Shown: positions 36,223-44,901 of the stretch, piece after piece
Layout: every line of letters starts with the position of its first letter
Position numbering within the stretch: the first letter of the stretch is position 1
Source: Opitutaceae bacterium
Lineage (GTDB): Bacteria > Verrucomicrobiota > Verrucomicrobiia > Opitutales > Opitutaceae
Direction: 5' to 3'
Assembly: GCA_028280945.1 (NCBI GenBank)
Contig: JANQKV010000030.1
Span: forward strand, 1 to 64,000
DNA: 64,000 nt
Position numbers and translations under genes: made by a program
The notes under the pieces: generated by a model
What the model saw: the letters and a program-made list of their open reading frames with translations, nothing else
Database searches by the model: none
Told to the model about the DNA's origin: nothing

Positions 36223-37968
36223 TCAATATCCCCTTGCTGCCCCGGTGGGCCTTCGCGGATCGCTGACCCCAAGCAGGACGCCGGTTTCAGGCTCGACCAT
36301 GATGCTTTGGGCCGAACCGAAGTAGCGTGCCACCCGGTTGCTTTCGTGGGCATAGATGCGACGCAATGCAAAGTTGTGGCCGCGATCGCGGAGAATTTCG
36401 ATCGTCTCGGGTGACGTAAAAAACGGTTCGTGTGAAATCCGATCGGGCTGCCACTGGTGGTGAAAACGAGGCGCGGTCACCGCCAGGGTGAGCGGCAGTT
36501 CGTGATCGATGACATTCAACATCACGTGAAGCACCGTGGTGATAATCGTGGGCCCGCCCGGTGCGCCCGTCACGAGAAAGGGTTCACCGTCCTTCAAGAC
36601 AAGGGTTGGCGTCATGGAGGAAAGGGGGCGTTTGCCCGGTTCGACGGCATTGGCAGCGCTTTGGATAAGCCCAAACATGTTCTTCACCCCGACTTTCGCC
36701 GTAAAGTCATCCATCTCGTTGTTCAGGAGAAAACCTGCTCCCGCCACCGTGACACTGTTCCCGTAGTTGCCATTCAACGTGTAGGTGCTGGCGGCCACAT
36801 TGCCCGCCGAATCGACCGCGGCAAAATGGGTGGTTTCGAACGATTCATCAAAAAACACCGGCGGCTCAATCAGCTCATCACTGACAGATGCCTGGTCCGG
36901 ATCGAAGTCATCCATAAGGCGCGCGATGTAATCATCAGCCATCAGCCGGGTTTGCGGAACGTAATGGAAATCGGGGTCGCCCAAATGCAGGGCCCGGTCC
37001 CGGAATGCGCGGCGCATGGCTTCGGTAACCACATGCACATAGTCCGCCGACTGAAAACCCAGTTGAGTCAGGTCATACTTTTCCAGCATGCCGAGCATCT
37101 GGACCAACGCGATGCCGCCCGAGCTTGGGGGGGGCATGGTGAGAAACTCGTAACCCCGATAGTTCCCCCGAATGACCTCCCGTTCGACGGGCCGGTAGGC
37201 CGCCAGATCCTCCAGGGTGATCACCCCCCCACCGGCTGCTTGGTCCCGGGCGATCAGATTTGCCGTTTCGCCCGTGTAAAAATCGGCTGCGCCGGATTGC
37301 TGAAGGCGAGCAATCGTAGCTGCCAGGTCGGGTTGGCGAAACCGCTCGCCGGCCTCATAAAACTCTCCGTTGCGCAGAAAGATCCGGCGGGATTCCGCAT
37401 TCTGCGAAAGACGTCCGGCATGGGATTGCAGGTGTTGGGCGAGCGCCGGGGAGATCTCGAAACCTTCAGCCGCCAGGCGGCGAGCAGGCTCCAAAACGTC
37501 GTGCCACGATACGTCGCCCGAGCCGAAATTGCGCCACGCATGTTCGAGTCCCGCGACGGTTCCGGGAACACCGTTGGCCAAATAACCCTGGCGCGAACGT
37601 TGTGTGACGGTATTGCCAGCCTCGTCGAGAAACATGTTCGCGGTGGCGGCGATCGGCGCGACTTCGCGAAAGTCGAGTGCAACAGGTTCCCGTTGGGGAG
37701 TGCGGATAATCATGAACCCGCCGCCACCCAGGTTGCCGGCCCGCGGAAGTGTCACTGCGAGGGCGAAACCGGTGGCCACTGCTCCGTCGATGGCATTGCC
37801 GCCCTGGCGCATGACCTGCAATCCCGCTTCGGAAGCAAGGTGGTGTGCAGATACGACCATTGCTTCCCGGCCCTCAACCGGCGCCACGGCCCAGGTGGGC
37901 GCGTTCATCCCGAGGGTCCCGCACAGGAATAGAATGGGTGCCTTGCTCCGCCACGAAAAAAGAATCAT
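36223..37968 (-). CDS. ggt: gamma-glutamyltransferase
   Basis: The start at 37968 gives 581 residues and a signal peptide (FSWRSKAPILFLCGTLGMNAPTWA). It overlaps the stop of the upstream aldolase gene by four bases. The large subunit carries VVSAHHLASEAGLQVMRQGGNAIDGAVATGFALAV. Autocleavage produces the small subunit beginning at the catalytic threonine in TTHFAAVDSAGN (about residue 377), followed by STYTLNGNYGNSV and GFLLNNEMDDF, all conserved. The enzyme transfers or hydrolyses gamma-glutamyl groups, mainly from glutathione, in the periplasm. It appears intact. The link to the aldolase gene is translational only. Confidence 0.95.
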   Translation of the reverse strand: MILFSWRSKAPILFLCGTLGMNAPTWAVAPVEGREAMVVSAHHLASEAGLQVMRQGGNAIDGAVATGFALAVTLPRAGNLGGGGFMIIRTPQREPVALDFREVAPIAATANMFLDEAGNTVTQRSRQGYLANGVPGTVAGLEHAWRNFGSGDVSWHDVLEPARRLAAEGFEISPALAQHLQSHAGRLSQNAESRRIFLRNGEFYEAGERFRQPDLAATIARLQQSGAADFYTGETANLIARDQAAGGGVITLEDLAAYRPVEREVIRGNYRGYEFLTMPPPSSGGIALVQMLGMLEKYDLTQLGFQSADYVHVVTEAMRRAFRDRALHLGDPDFHYVPQTRLMADDYIARLMDDFDPDQASVSDELIEPPVFFDESFETTHFAAVDSAGNVAASTYTLNGNYGNSVTVAGAGFLLNNEMDDFTAKVGVKNMFGLIQSAANAVEPGKRPLSSMTPTLVLKDGEPFLVTGAPGGPTIITTVLHVMLNVIDHELPLTLAVTAPRFHHQWQPDRISHEPFFTSPETIEILRDRGHNFALRRIYAHESNRVARYFGSAQSIMVEPETGVLLGVSDPRRPTGAARGY

Positions 37969-38618
37969 GCGGAGGAAACGGACTGTCCGCGCAAGGCGGC
38001 CACGAGTTTTTGAGCAACCGAAGTCACCCGTTCGGGGTCGGCAGACGTGGTGGATTTGGGATCGTGCAGGCAACTGGAGACAAAAGCGGCGTCGGCCCCT
38101 GCTTCGAAGAAATCGGTGACGTTTTCCGGGGTGACACCGCCAACCGGGAACAACCGGTCATGTGGATACGCCGCTCGCATTTCCCGCACGTGTGTCGGGC
38201 CAAAACGCGTTTCCGAGGGGTAGAGTTTCAGAGCATCAGTTCCAGTCAGCAGGGCGGCATCCATTTCGGCCGGAGTATGCACGCCGCAGATGACGGGAAT
38301 CTGTTGGCGCCGGCACAGGAGGATGACTCGCGGGCGCAGCGCCGGAGTGCTGATGAATCGAGCTCCGGCCAGAATGCCGCGCCGGGTGGTTTCGACGTCA
38401 ATCACCGTGCCAAGGCCAAACTGAAAATCGGGGAAATCGGGAGCGACCTCCTTAAGAAAATCCGGGACAGCCGGGCAGGTCATCGGCAACTCCCAATGGG
38501 TAATGCCTCCGGCGGCAAGGGCCGTCGCGGTGCTGGCAATCTCCTCGGGAGAATCGGCCCGCAGCAGCGCGATCAGCTTTTCCTCGCGCAAACGGGTGAT
38601 GGCTTCGGCTTTGCTCAT
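37965..38618 (-). CDS. eda: KDPG/KHG-type aldolase
   Basis: The 217-residue protein has the class I keto-deoxy-phosphogluconate aldolase pattern: EEKLIALLRADSPEEI, GGITHWELPMTCPA (Glu43), FGLGTVIDVETTRRGILAGARFISTPAL and ALKLYPSE with the Schiff-base Lys131. FPVGGVTPENVTDFFEAGA follows. It cleaves 2-keto-3-deoxy-6-phosphogluconate to pyruvate and glyceraldehyde-3-phosphate, the last step in catabolising many uronic and sugar acids, so it fits the products of the lyase and glucuronidase-like enzymes in this window. The residues around the catalytic motifs vary slightly from the Escherichia form, so specificity could be for a related keto acid. The gene symbol is a family name only. Confidence 0.85.
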   Translation of the reverse strand: MSKAEAITRLREEKLIALLRADSPEEIASTATALAAGGITHWELPMTCPAVPDFLKEVAPDFPDFQFGLGTVIDVETTRRGILAGARFISTPALRPRVILLCRRQQIPVICGVHTPAEMDAALLTGTDALKLYPSETRFGPTHVREMRAAYPHDRLFPVGGVTPENVTDFFEAGADAAFVSSCLHDPKSTTSADPERVTSVAQKLVAALRGQSVSSA

Positions 38619-38715
38619 GCAATCCTCAGCATGCCGCGGGGTTGGTGACGAGCAAGCGGGCTTTGCCCGATCCTAATCCCGGAAACGAGTGGCTCGATTT
38701 CCCTCAATTCGGGGC

Positions 38716-38744
38716 TTGCCAAGGCGAAGTGGGCCTCGTGTGGT
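38716..38744 (+). promoter_or_regulatory. candidate promoter of tRNA-Leu
   Basis: TTGCCA (38716-38721, five of six bases of TTGACA) is followed after 17 bases by TGTGGT (38739-38744, three of six bases of TATAAT). The tRNA begins 16 bases after the -10 element. Spacing is right, but the -10 match is weak. Confidence 0.3.
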
Positions 38745-38760
38745 TTGCGTTCCTCCGAAC

Positions 38761-38845
38761 GCCCAGGTGGTGGAATTGGTAGACACGCGGGTCTCAGAAG
38801 CCCGTGCCGCGAGGCGTGCTGGTTCGAATCCAGTCTTGGGCACCA
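38761..38845 (+). tRNA. tRNA-Leu (anticodon CAG)
   Basis: The 85-base gene folds as a class II tRNA. The acceptor stem GCCCAGG pairs with CTTGGGC (one G-U), with discriminator A and an encoded CCA (38843-38845). The anticodon arm has stem CGGGT/GCCCG and loop CTCAGAA with anticodon CAG at 38795-38797, reading CUG. The long variable arm (GCCGCGAGGCG region) and the T-arm CTGG-TTCGAAT-CCAG are typical of leucine tRNAs. Confidence 0.97.
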
Positions 38846-38925
38846 TATACAGGTTCGGAAGTCAGATTTAAGAATGACGACTGGTGGGATGGCTCCATCA
38901 CAGCTGGCGAAGCACTCGGACCGGT

Positions 38926-39102
38926 CTATTTCTGAGCCTTGCCCATGGCGATTCCCAGCAGCGTTCCCATCGTCAAGCCAAAGGTGATCATGGTTGCATT
39001 GTCCGTGGCGGCGAAAAGCGCCGTGCCGATCGCGTTGCCCAGGCAGATTCCGACAGTGAGCATTTCGTCTCGTTTACCAATGCGGGTGCATCCCAGTTTC
39101 AT
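38926..39102 (-). CDS. small glycine-zipper-like membrane protein
   Basis: From the ATG at 39102 the product has 58 residues. It has a short basic start (MKLGCTRIGKRDEM) and then a hydrophobic, small-residue-rich segment (VGICLGNAIGTALFAATDNATMITFGLTMGTLLGIAMGKAQK) with repeated G-xxx-G/A spacing. This is the pattern of small bacterial proteins with two short helices packed by glycine zippers. No function is known. Plausibility comes from composition and a lysine-bearing tail. It lies between tRNA-Leu and the LysR-like gene with about 80 bases on either side. Confidence 0.5.
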   Translation of the reverse strand: MKLGCTRIGKRDEMLTVGICLGNAIGTALFAATDNATMITFGLTMGTLLGIAMGKAQK

Positions 39103-39182
39103 GGTCGACACCTAACCCCCGGAATTCGAGTCAGGGCCGGGATTGTGACCAGCGGTCACCGGGGAACAGGTCACCGGTTGTT

Positions 39183-39455
39183 TCAACGCACGTAGAGGGC
39201 GAGATCGGCCCGGGCCTCCTGCATCTCGCTCAGAATCCGTTCGGCGTGATTGAGCAGTTGGCGACCCGGGGGAGTGAGCCGGATTTTGCGGCCCCGCCGG
39301 TCCACCAATCGCAGCTGCAACTCGTCCTCGAGCGATTTGATCGAGTGGCTGACAGCGGATTGGGTCACGTTCAGTTCCTGGGCGGCTAGCGTAAAACTGC
39401 CCACTCGCACCAAGGTAACAAAGGCGAGAAGTTTGCGGCTATCCAGAATTGGCAT
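39183..39455 (-). CDS. LysR-type DNA-binding domain without effector domain
   Basis: The 90-residue protein (ATG at 39455) consists only of the LysR winged helix-turn-helix: LLAFVTLVRVGSFTLAAQELNVTQSAVSHSIKSLEDELQLRLVDRRGRKIRLTPPGRQLLNHAERIL, then the first half of the linker helix, then stop. A full LysR regulator is about 300 residues with an effector-binding domain. None of the following 70 bases or the next gene resembles that missing part, so this is either a natural short form or a deletion remnant. The helix-turn-helix is complete, so it could still bind DNA, perhaps as a dimer through the linker helix. Its target is unknown. Confidence 0.75.
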   Translation of the reverse strand: MPILDSRKLLAFVTLVRVGSFTLAAQELNVTQSAVSHSIKSLEDELQLRLVDRRGRKIRLTPPGRQLLNHAERILSEMQEARADLALYVR

Positions 39456-39563
39456 GCTCCCGCAACTTAGCAAAACCCGAGCCAGCCGCCACAGATCAAT
39501 GAAAATTATTAAGACAAGGGTGATTTTTAACGCGGCCGATCCCCGTCGATCTTCTGTTTCAGA

Positions 39564-40205
39564 TCAGGCGTAGCGCTCTTCCTTGAACGGATCAGCGCGG
39601 TTGGAGTAGCCCCGGACCTCCCAAAAACCGAGCTTGTCGGTCGGCAGGAAGTCTATCTCTCGCACGAACTTGGCTCCTTTCCAGGCGTAGAGTTTGGGAA
39701 TGATGACCCGGGCTGGACCGCCGTGCTCACGACTCAGGGGGCCACCGTCGAAGTACGTGGCGATCAACACGTCGTCATCGAGGCATTTTTCCAGGGGCAC
39801 GTTGGTTGTATAGCCATCGTAGGCCGTAAAGTAGACAAATTTGGCCTCCTCCGTGGGTTGGACGCGCTCGTAAAGTTCGGTGAACGCGACGCCCCGCCAC
39901 CGGCAGTCGAACCTGCTCCAGGTCGTGACGCAGTGGAAATCACTGGTGTCTTCGACTTGGGGCAGGGCCATCAGATCTGTCCAGGAAAGCGTCAGGGGGG
40001 TGGTGACCTCACCCTTGATCGAAAGCGACCAATCCTCCAGCGGAACCTCAGGTTTGATGCCCAAATCGAGCACCGGAAAATTGGTGGTTAATTTTTGCCC
40101 GGGAGGCAGGCGGTCAGGTGAGGCTTCGGTGCGTGGCCGCACCCCGCGGTCAACCTGTTTGCGCGCCCAGGCTTCCTTGGCGGCGATGTAGCGAGCTTTC
40201 GACAT
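39564..40205 (-). CDS. sulfite-oxidase-like molybdopterin oxidoreductase
   Basis: The ATG at 40205 gives 213 residues without a signal peptide. The extra 24 codons upstream overlap the neighbouring membrane gene. The core of the molybdopterin-binding sulfite oxidase fold is clear: DLMALPQVEDTSDFHCVTTWSRFDCRWRGVAF, with Cys92 as the expected molybdenum ligand. FTAYDGYTTNVPLEKCLDDDVLIATYFDGGPLSREHGGPARVIIPKLYAWKGAKFVREI follows. The short cytoplasmic form resembles the YedY/MsrP catalytic subunit but lacks the Tat signal, so the substrate is uncertain (a sulfoxide or other oxyanion is plausible). Confidence 0.85.
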   Translation of the reverse strand: MSKARYIAAKEAWARKQVDRGVRPRTEASPDRLPPGQKLTTNFPVLDLGIKPEVPLEDWSLSIKGEVTTPLTLSWTDLMALPQVEDTSDFHCVTTWSRFDCRWRGVAFTELYERVQPTEEAKFVYFTAYDGYTTNVPLEKCLDDDVLIATYFDGGPLSREHGGPARVIIPKLYAWKGAKFVREIDFLPTDKLGFWEVRGYSNRADPFKEERYA

Positions 40206-40257
40206 ACGAGGGACAAAAATGGCGGCGGCGATGGGGGCCTGCAAGCCGTTGCCGCGA

Positions 40258-40836
40258 TCAGGGGGTTTTCCGGCCAAAGATCACGGCATGCACCGCCGGG
40301 CGTGATTTGCGGTAAAACCGGACCATCAGCCCCTGAAATACCAGAGTGAGCACGGCGACCAACGTGTAAACCAGGACGTTGAAGCTCTCCAGGACCCGGG
40401 GCAGCTCGGTCGCGCTCACCCCCGCCGCTGCCATTTGCATCTCCAGGTTTTCGAGGAAGGTGTCGGGGAGCTGGGCGATGGAGACTTCCGCATCAAATGA
40501 AACCAACATCCAGGAGGCATAGCTGAGCACGGTGAAGATCAAGCCCACCTGCGCCATGATCATCTGCTCCAGCCCCTGCGGATCTCCATTCTGCAGCCGG
40601 TTGGTTCCGTTGAGTTCCAACAAGCCACATCCTGCCGCCAGCAGACCGGCCACCATGGGCGGGAGGTGCTGGGCGACGGCGGCAAAAGCCGCGAACGTGG
40701 CGGCGATGATGACCAGCAACTTGCCATCGAAACGAGCCACGCGCTGCACGCGCTCAAATACCTCAATGGGCAGGGGTGGGGGGTGCGCGTTCTTGCCAGC
40801 CATGATATCGAAGGCGTTCACTCTGCGTTTTCCCAT
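40258..40836 (-). CDS. four-helix membrane protein of unknown function
   Basis: The 192-residue product has four hydrophobic segments (about 41-58, 61-77, 93-112 and 151-170) separated by short loops, and a polar N-terminus with a proline run. I do not recognise a family. A long loop between helices three and four (ISIAQLPDTFLENLEMQMAAAGVSATELPRVLESF) could be periplasmic. It lies upstream of the molybdoenzyme gene on the same strand with about 50 bases between the coding parts. The ATG at 40803 is an alternative start that would avoid crowding the divergent helicase gene. It may be a membrane partner of the molybdoenzyme, but this is only proximity. Confidence 0.55.
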   Translation of the reverse strand: MGKRRVNAFDIMAGKNAHPPPLPIEVFERVQRVARFDGKLLVIIAATFAAFAAVAQHLPPMVAGLLAAGCGLLELNGTNRLQNGDPQGLEQMIMAQVGLIFTVLSYASWMLVSFDAEVSIAQLPDTFLENLEMQMAAAGVSATELPRVLESFNVLVYTLVAVLTLVFQGLMVRFYRKSRPAVHAVIFGRKTP

Positions 40837-43800
40837 CGTCCGCGTGCCAGACCAAAAGCCATTTCCGTTTCAATTGTCGTTTCCGCCGGAGCTGCCCATC
40901 AGTTCCCGGGCGGAAGAGGTTGTGGCGGCCATCCAGGAGCATCCGGTGGTGGTGCTGGCGGGGGAAACGGGTTCGGGCAAGACGACCCAGATTCCCAAAA
41001 TGTGCCTGGCCGCGGGTCGGGGGACACGCGGCCGCATCGCCTGCACCCAACCCCGCCGGGTCGCGGCGCTGTCCGTCTCCCGCCGCGTTGCCGAGGAAAT
41101 GAACGTTGCTTGGGGCAAGGCGGTCGGTTGCAAGGTCCGCTTCGAGGACCACACCTCCCGGGACACGGTGGTCAAGTTCATGACCGATGGCATGCTGCTG
41201 GCCGAGGTCCAGGCCGACCCCCGGCTGCGTGAATACGACACCATCATCATCGACGAAGCCCATGAGCGATCGCTCAACATCGACTTTCTGCTGGGGCACT
41301 TGCGGAGGCTGGTGGTCGAGCGGCCGGAACTGCGGGTGATCATCACGTCCGCCACCATCGACACCGCGGCTTTCAGCAAGGCGTTTGAGCAGGCCCCGGT
41401 GATCGAGGTTTCCGGCCGCACCTTCCCGGTGGAAGTCGTTTATGCCCCGCTCGACGAGTTTGGGGAGGAAAACGAAAAAGCCGACGCCCTGCACTACATC
41501 GACGGAGCGGTTCAGGCAACCGAACGGATTCTCACCACAACCGCCGGGGGTGATGTGCTGATTTTCATGCCTGCGGAGAGGGACATTCGCGAGACCATCG
41601 ACGAACTAGCCAAGGTCGCGCGGCGCTGTGAGCTTATCCCTCTGTTCGGCCGGTTGACCAACGCCGAACAGCAACGTGTCTTCGCTCCGACGTCGAAGCG
41701 CCGGGTGATTGTCGCGACCAACATCGCGGAGACCTCGCTGACGCTTCCCGGCATCCGCTACGTGGTGGACACCGGCCTGGCCCGCATCAGCCGCTACGTG
41801 GCGCAGTCCCGCACCCGTCGATTGCCGATCGAGTCCGTGGCCCAATCGAGCGCCGACCAGCGCAAGGGCCGGGCGGGCCGGGTCGCTGAAGGCGTCTGCA
41901 TCCGGCTGTATTCGGAGAAAAACTACAACGAGCGCCTGCGCTTCGCCCAACCGGAGATCCAACGGGCCAATCTCGCCGATGTGATTCTGCGCATGAAAGC
42001 GTTTGGCCTCGGTGACATTGAGCGCTTTCCCTTCATCAACCAACCCGCGGCCAAGGCGGTGCGGTCGGGTTACGCGCTGTTGGAGGAGCTTCATGCCATC
42101 GAGCGTGATGGGCCGGGGTGGCGGCTCACCGAAATCGGCCGTGATTTGGCAAAACTGCCGGTGGACCCGTCCGTCGGCCGCATGATCCTGCAGGCCCGCC
42201 ACGAAAAAGCGGTGCGTGAGGTGGTGATCATCGCTGCCGGCTTGAGTATTCAGGATCCGCGGGAGCGGCCCCTGGACCAGCAGATGGCGGCCGACCAGGC
42301 GCACCGGCGATTCACGCATCGCGAATCCGATTTCCTCACCCTGCTCGCGATCTGGGAAGCGTTGCACGATGAGTTCGAAAAACTGTCGCAGGCCAAGATG
42401 CGCCGATGGTGCAAGGAGCATTTCCTGAGCTATCCACGCATGCGCGAATGGCGGGACATTCATGCGCAGCTTCACGACGTTTTGCGATCGCATCGAGGCC
42501 TGGGCCGGAGTTCAGTGTGGGACGGGACGGATCTTCAATCCTCTCCCGCCGAGGCCGCCTTGCGACTATCCGCTGACGACGCGGCTTACCGTTCGATTCA
42601 TCGTTCCATTCTGGCCGGGCTGTTGGGCAACATCGCGGCACGTGACGACGAGAAAGGCGGCTACAAAGCGACGCACGATCGGCGGGCCCACGTTTTCCCG
42701 GGATCCGGGTTGTTTGTGCGCGACGAAAAACGGTTGAAGGGCAAGGGACGGGCGGCTGCGGGCAGCGCCAAGGGCAACCTTAAATCCCCTCGTTGGTTGA
42801 TGAGCGCTGAATTCATGGAGACCTCGCGGTTGTTCGCCCGCACCTGTGCGCGGCTTGATCCACGCTGGGCGCTGGATCTTGGGGAGCACCTGTTGAAACG
42901 CACCTATCGCGATCCGTTCTGGGATGAAGCCAAGGGGCGCGTGATGGTGCGCCAACGGACGGCGCTTTACGGACTCGAAATCGAAGTGAAGCCGGTGAAC
43001 TACGGCAAAATCAATCCCGCTGCTGCCACGGAAATCTTCATTCGGGAAGGCTTGATCAACGATACGATCACCTGGCCGTTTGATTTCATACGCCACAATC
43101 GCACGGTGCGCACCCAGCTCGAAAATGAGCTTACGCGTCGCCGTGACAGCGGAATGATGAACCTCGAGGAGGCGATCTTTCGCTTCTATGCCGAGCGACT
43201 GATCGAGGCAGGCCACCATGTCTCGGCGGTGGCTGATTTGATTGCCTTGGTGAAGGAGCGCCGTCCCTACGAGCCGCGATTCCTGGAGTTTATGGCCGAC
43301 GATTTGGCGCTGGGTTCCATGGCCGAAGTGGATGCGGCGGCCTTCCCGGAAACCGTGCCGCTGGCCAACACTGTCCTGCCCTTGGCTTACCACTACAAAC
43401 CGGGCGAATCGGATGACGGAGTCACGTTGCAGGTGGACTTGGCGCAGGCTGAATTGCTGTCTGCCCGTGACCTGGACTGGGCCGTCCCGGGTCACCTGAG
43501 GGCCAAGGTAGAGCACTACGTAAAAGCCCTGCCGAAAGAGGTGCGTCGATTGCTGGTTCCCCTGGCGACGACCACCGATGAGGTGACGGTCGCGCTCCAG
43601 GCGCTTTGCGCCAAGGGTCCACCGGAGGACTCACTGGAAGCCGCGTTGGCCCGTCGTCTCGGCGAGCGTTGCGGGGTTCATCTCGATCCGCGCATTTGGG
43701 CGGAGCGTCCCTTGCCGGAACACCTTTGCGTGCGGGTGGTGGTGAAGAATGAGAAAGGGCGCGAGCTCGCCAGCTCGCGGCGGTTGGACGAGCTTCAATC

Positions 43801-44854
43801 ACAGGTGCGAACGGTGCTGAGCCGGCGCACTCAAGACCGTCCGGCCAGCGTGCCCGACTGGTGGCGCCGGGCATTATCGGAATGGGAGACGGGGCCGTTG
43901 GAGAGCTGGCCCGACCGCGATCTGCCCACCGAGATCCAATTGGCCGAGGCGAACGGCACGGCGGTGAAGGCCTACCCGTTTCTGAGTGCCGAGAACGAGC
44001 AGGTGCGGTTGCGCCTGGAACGGGATTCCGAGGTCGCGGTCCTTGGCCTCCAACGGGGAATTCGTGCCCTGCTGCGGCATGCGATCCGCCGGGATCTGGG
44101 CTGGATGGAAAAGGACCTCAAGGCGCTCAAAGCCGTCGCCCCGCTGGCCGCCGCATTTTACCCGTGGGAGCAAATGCGGCTGGATGGCATGCGTCTGCTG
44201 GAACGTTGGCTGACTGACGAAACGCGATTGCCGGCTCGCGCGGGCAAACGCACGGCGGCGCAGTTTACGGCAGCGGTCCAGCAGGCCCGGGAAGATTCCC
44301 GACGCGGGGTTGCCCTGCTGATGGACCAATTGCGGGAGATCCTGGATTTGCGCCAGCAACTCATGGTGCATCCGCGGCCGTATCCCAAGCTGCAGGATGA
44401 TGTGGCAACGGTGGTGGGGCGGGGATTCCTCGCCGAGGTTGGCATGGATCAACTGCCGCACTTGCACCGATATTTGCAGGCCCGCCTGCAGCGCGCCGCA
44501 CGCTGGCCCCAGGACCCGGCCAAGGATGCGGAGCGTGAGCAGTCGGTAGCCCCCTTCCTGGCAGCCTGGAGGCAAGCCCAACCCAGTCCCGCCCGGAATC
44601 GTCTGCGCTGGTTGATTGAAGAATACCGGGTCAGTCTGTGGGCTCAAAAACTCGGGACCGCCGAACCTGTCTCAACCAAGAAATTGAAGGCGGCGGTGCA
44701 GGCGCTGGCAAAAGGGTCCGAGGGAGCGGCGCCCGACCCTGCGACTTCTGCGCCCAAGCCGTTGGTTGTCGCCCCGGTGCGTTCAGCCAAGAAGGGCAAA
44801 CCCCTCAAGAGCCTCAACGCCCTGGGGGGAGTGTTCAAACCGCCGGGGGCTTGA
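40802..44854 (+). CDS. hrpA: HrpA-type ATP-dependent RNA helicase
   Basis: The product is about 1350 residues if started at the ATG at 40802. A GTG at 40844 is equally possible, and the frame upstream to 40532 crosses the divergent membrane gene and is rejected. The DEAH helicase core carries GETGSGKTTQ (near 54-62), DEAHERS (near 150), SAT and QRKGRAGR, followed by the HA2 and OB-like domains and a long C-terminal DUF3418-type region, the HrpA architecture. The enterobacterial protein has about 80 more residues at the N-terminus. HrpA unwinds RNA and helps rescue stalled ribosomes. The last 60 residues are low complexity (Ala/Lys/Pro). Confidence 0.92.
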   Translation: MISKAFTLRFPIVRVPDQKPFPFQLSFPPELPISSRAEEVVAAIQEHPVVVLAGETGSGKTTQIPKMCLAAGRGTRGRIACTQPRRVAALSVSRRVAEEMNVAWGKAVGCKVRFEDHTSRDTVVKFMTDGMLLAEVQADPRLREYDTIIIDEAHERSLNIDFLLGHLRRLVVERPELRVIITSATIDTAAFSKAFEQAPVIEVSGRTFPVEVVYAPLDEFGEENEKADALHYIDGAVQATERILTTTAGGDVLIFMPAERDIRETIDELAKVARRCELIPLFGRLTNAEQQRVFAPTSKRRVIVATNIAETSLTLPGIRYVVDTGLARISRYVAQSRTRRLPIESVAQSSADQRKGRAGRVAEGVCIRLYSEKNYNERLRFAQPEIQRANLADVILRMKAFGLGDIERFPFINQPAAKAVRSGYALLEELHAIERDGPGWRLTEIGRDLAKLPVDPSVGRMILQARHEKAVREVVIIAAGLSIQDPRERPLDQQMAADQAHRRFTHRESDFLTLLAIWEALHDEFEKLSQAKMRRWCKEHFLSYPRMREWRDIHAQLHDVLRSHRGLGRSSVWDGTDLQSSPAEAALRLSADDAAYRSIHRSILAGLLGNIAARDDEKGGYKATHDRRAHVFPGSGLFVRDEKRLKGKGRAAAGSAKGNLKSPRWLMSAEFMETSRLFARTCARLDPRWALDLGEHLLKRTYRDPFWDEAKGRVMVRQRTALYGLEIEVKPVNYGKINPAAATEIFIREGLINDTITWPFDFIRHNRTVRTQLENELTRRRDSGMMNLEEAIFRFYAERLIEAGHHVSAVADLIALVKERRPYEPRFLEFMADDLALGSMAEVDAAAFPETVPLANTVLPLAYHYKPGESDDGVTLQVDLAQAELLSARDLDWAVPGHLRAKVEHYVKALPKEVRRLLVPLATTTDEVTVALQALCAKGPPEDSLEAALARRLGERCGVHLDPRIWAERPLPEHLCVRVVVKNEKGRELASSRRLDELQSQVRTVLSRRTQDRPASVPDWWRRALSEWETGPLESWPDRDLPTEIQLAEANGTAVKAYPFLSAENEQVRLRLERDSEVAVLGLQRGIRALLRHAIRRDLGWMEKDLKALKAVAPLAAAFYPWEQMRLDGMRLLERWLTDETRLPARAGKRTAAQFTAAVQQAREDSRRGVALLMDQLREILDLRQQLMVHPRPYPKLQDDVATVVGRGFLAEVGMDQLPHLHRYLQARLQRAARWPQDPAKDAEREQSVAPFLAAWRQAQPSPARNRLRWLIEEYRVSLWAQKLGTAEPVSTKKLKAAVQALAKGSEGAAPDPATSAPKPLVVAPVRSAKKGKPLKSLNALGGVFKPPGA

Positions 44855-44901
44855 TGGGGATCGCGGTTTGACCCGATCGGGTTGCGGTAAAAGCTGGGAC
44901 C

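Noticed and set aside
36457..37932. Plus-strand open frame of 491 codons
   Set aside because: It is antisense to the well-conserved gamma-glutamyltransferase gene, has shadow-like composition and no domain.
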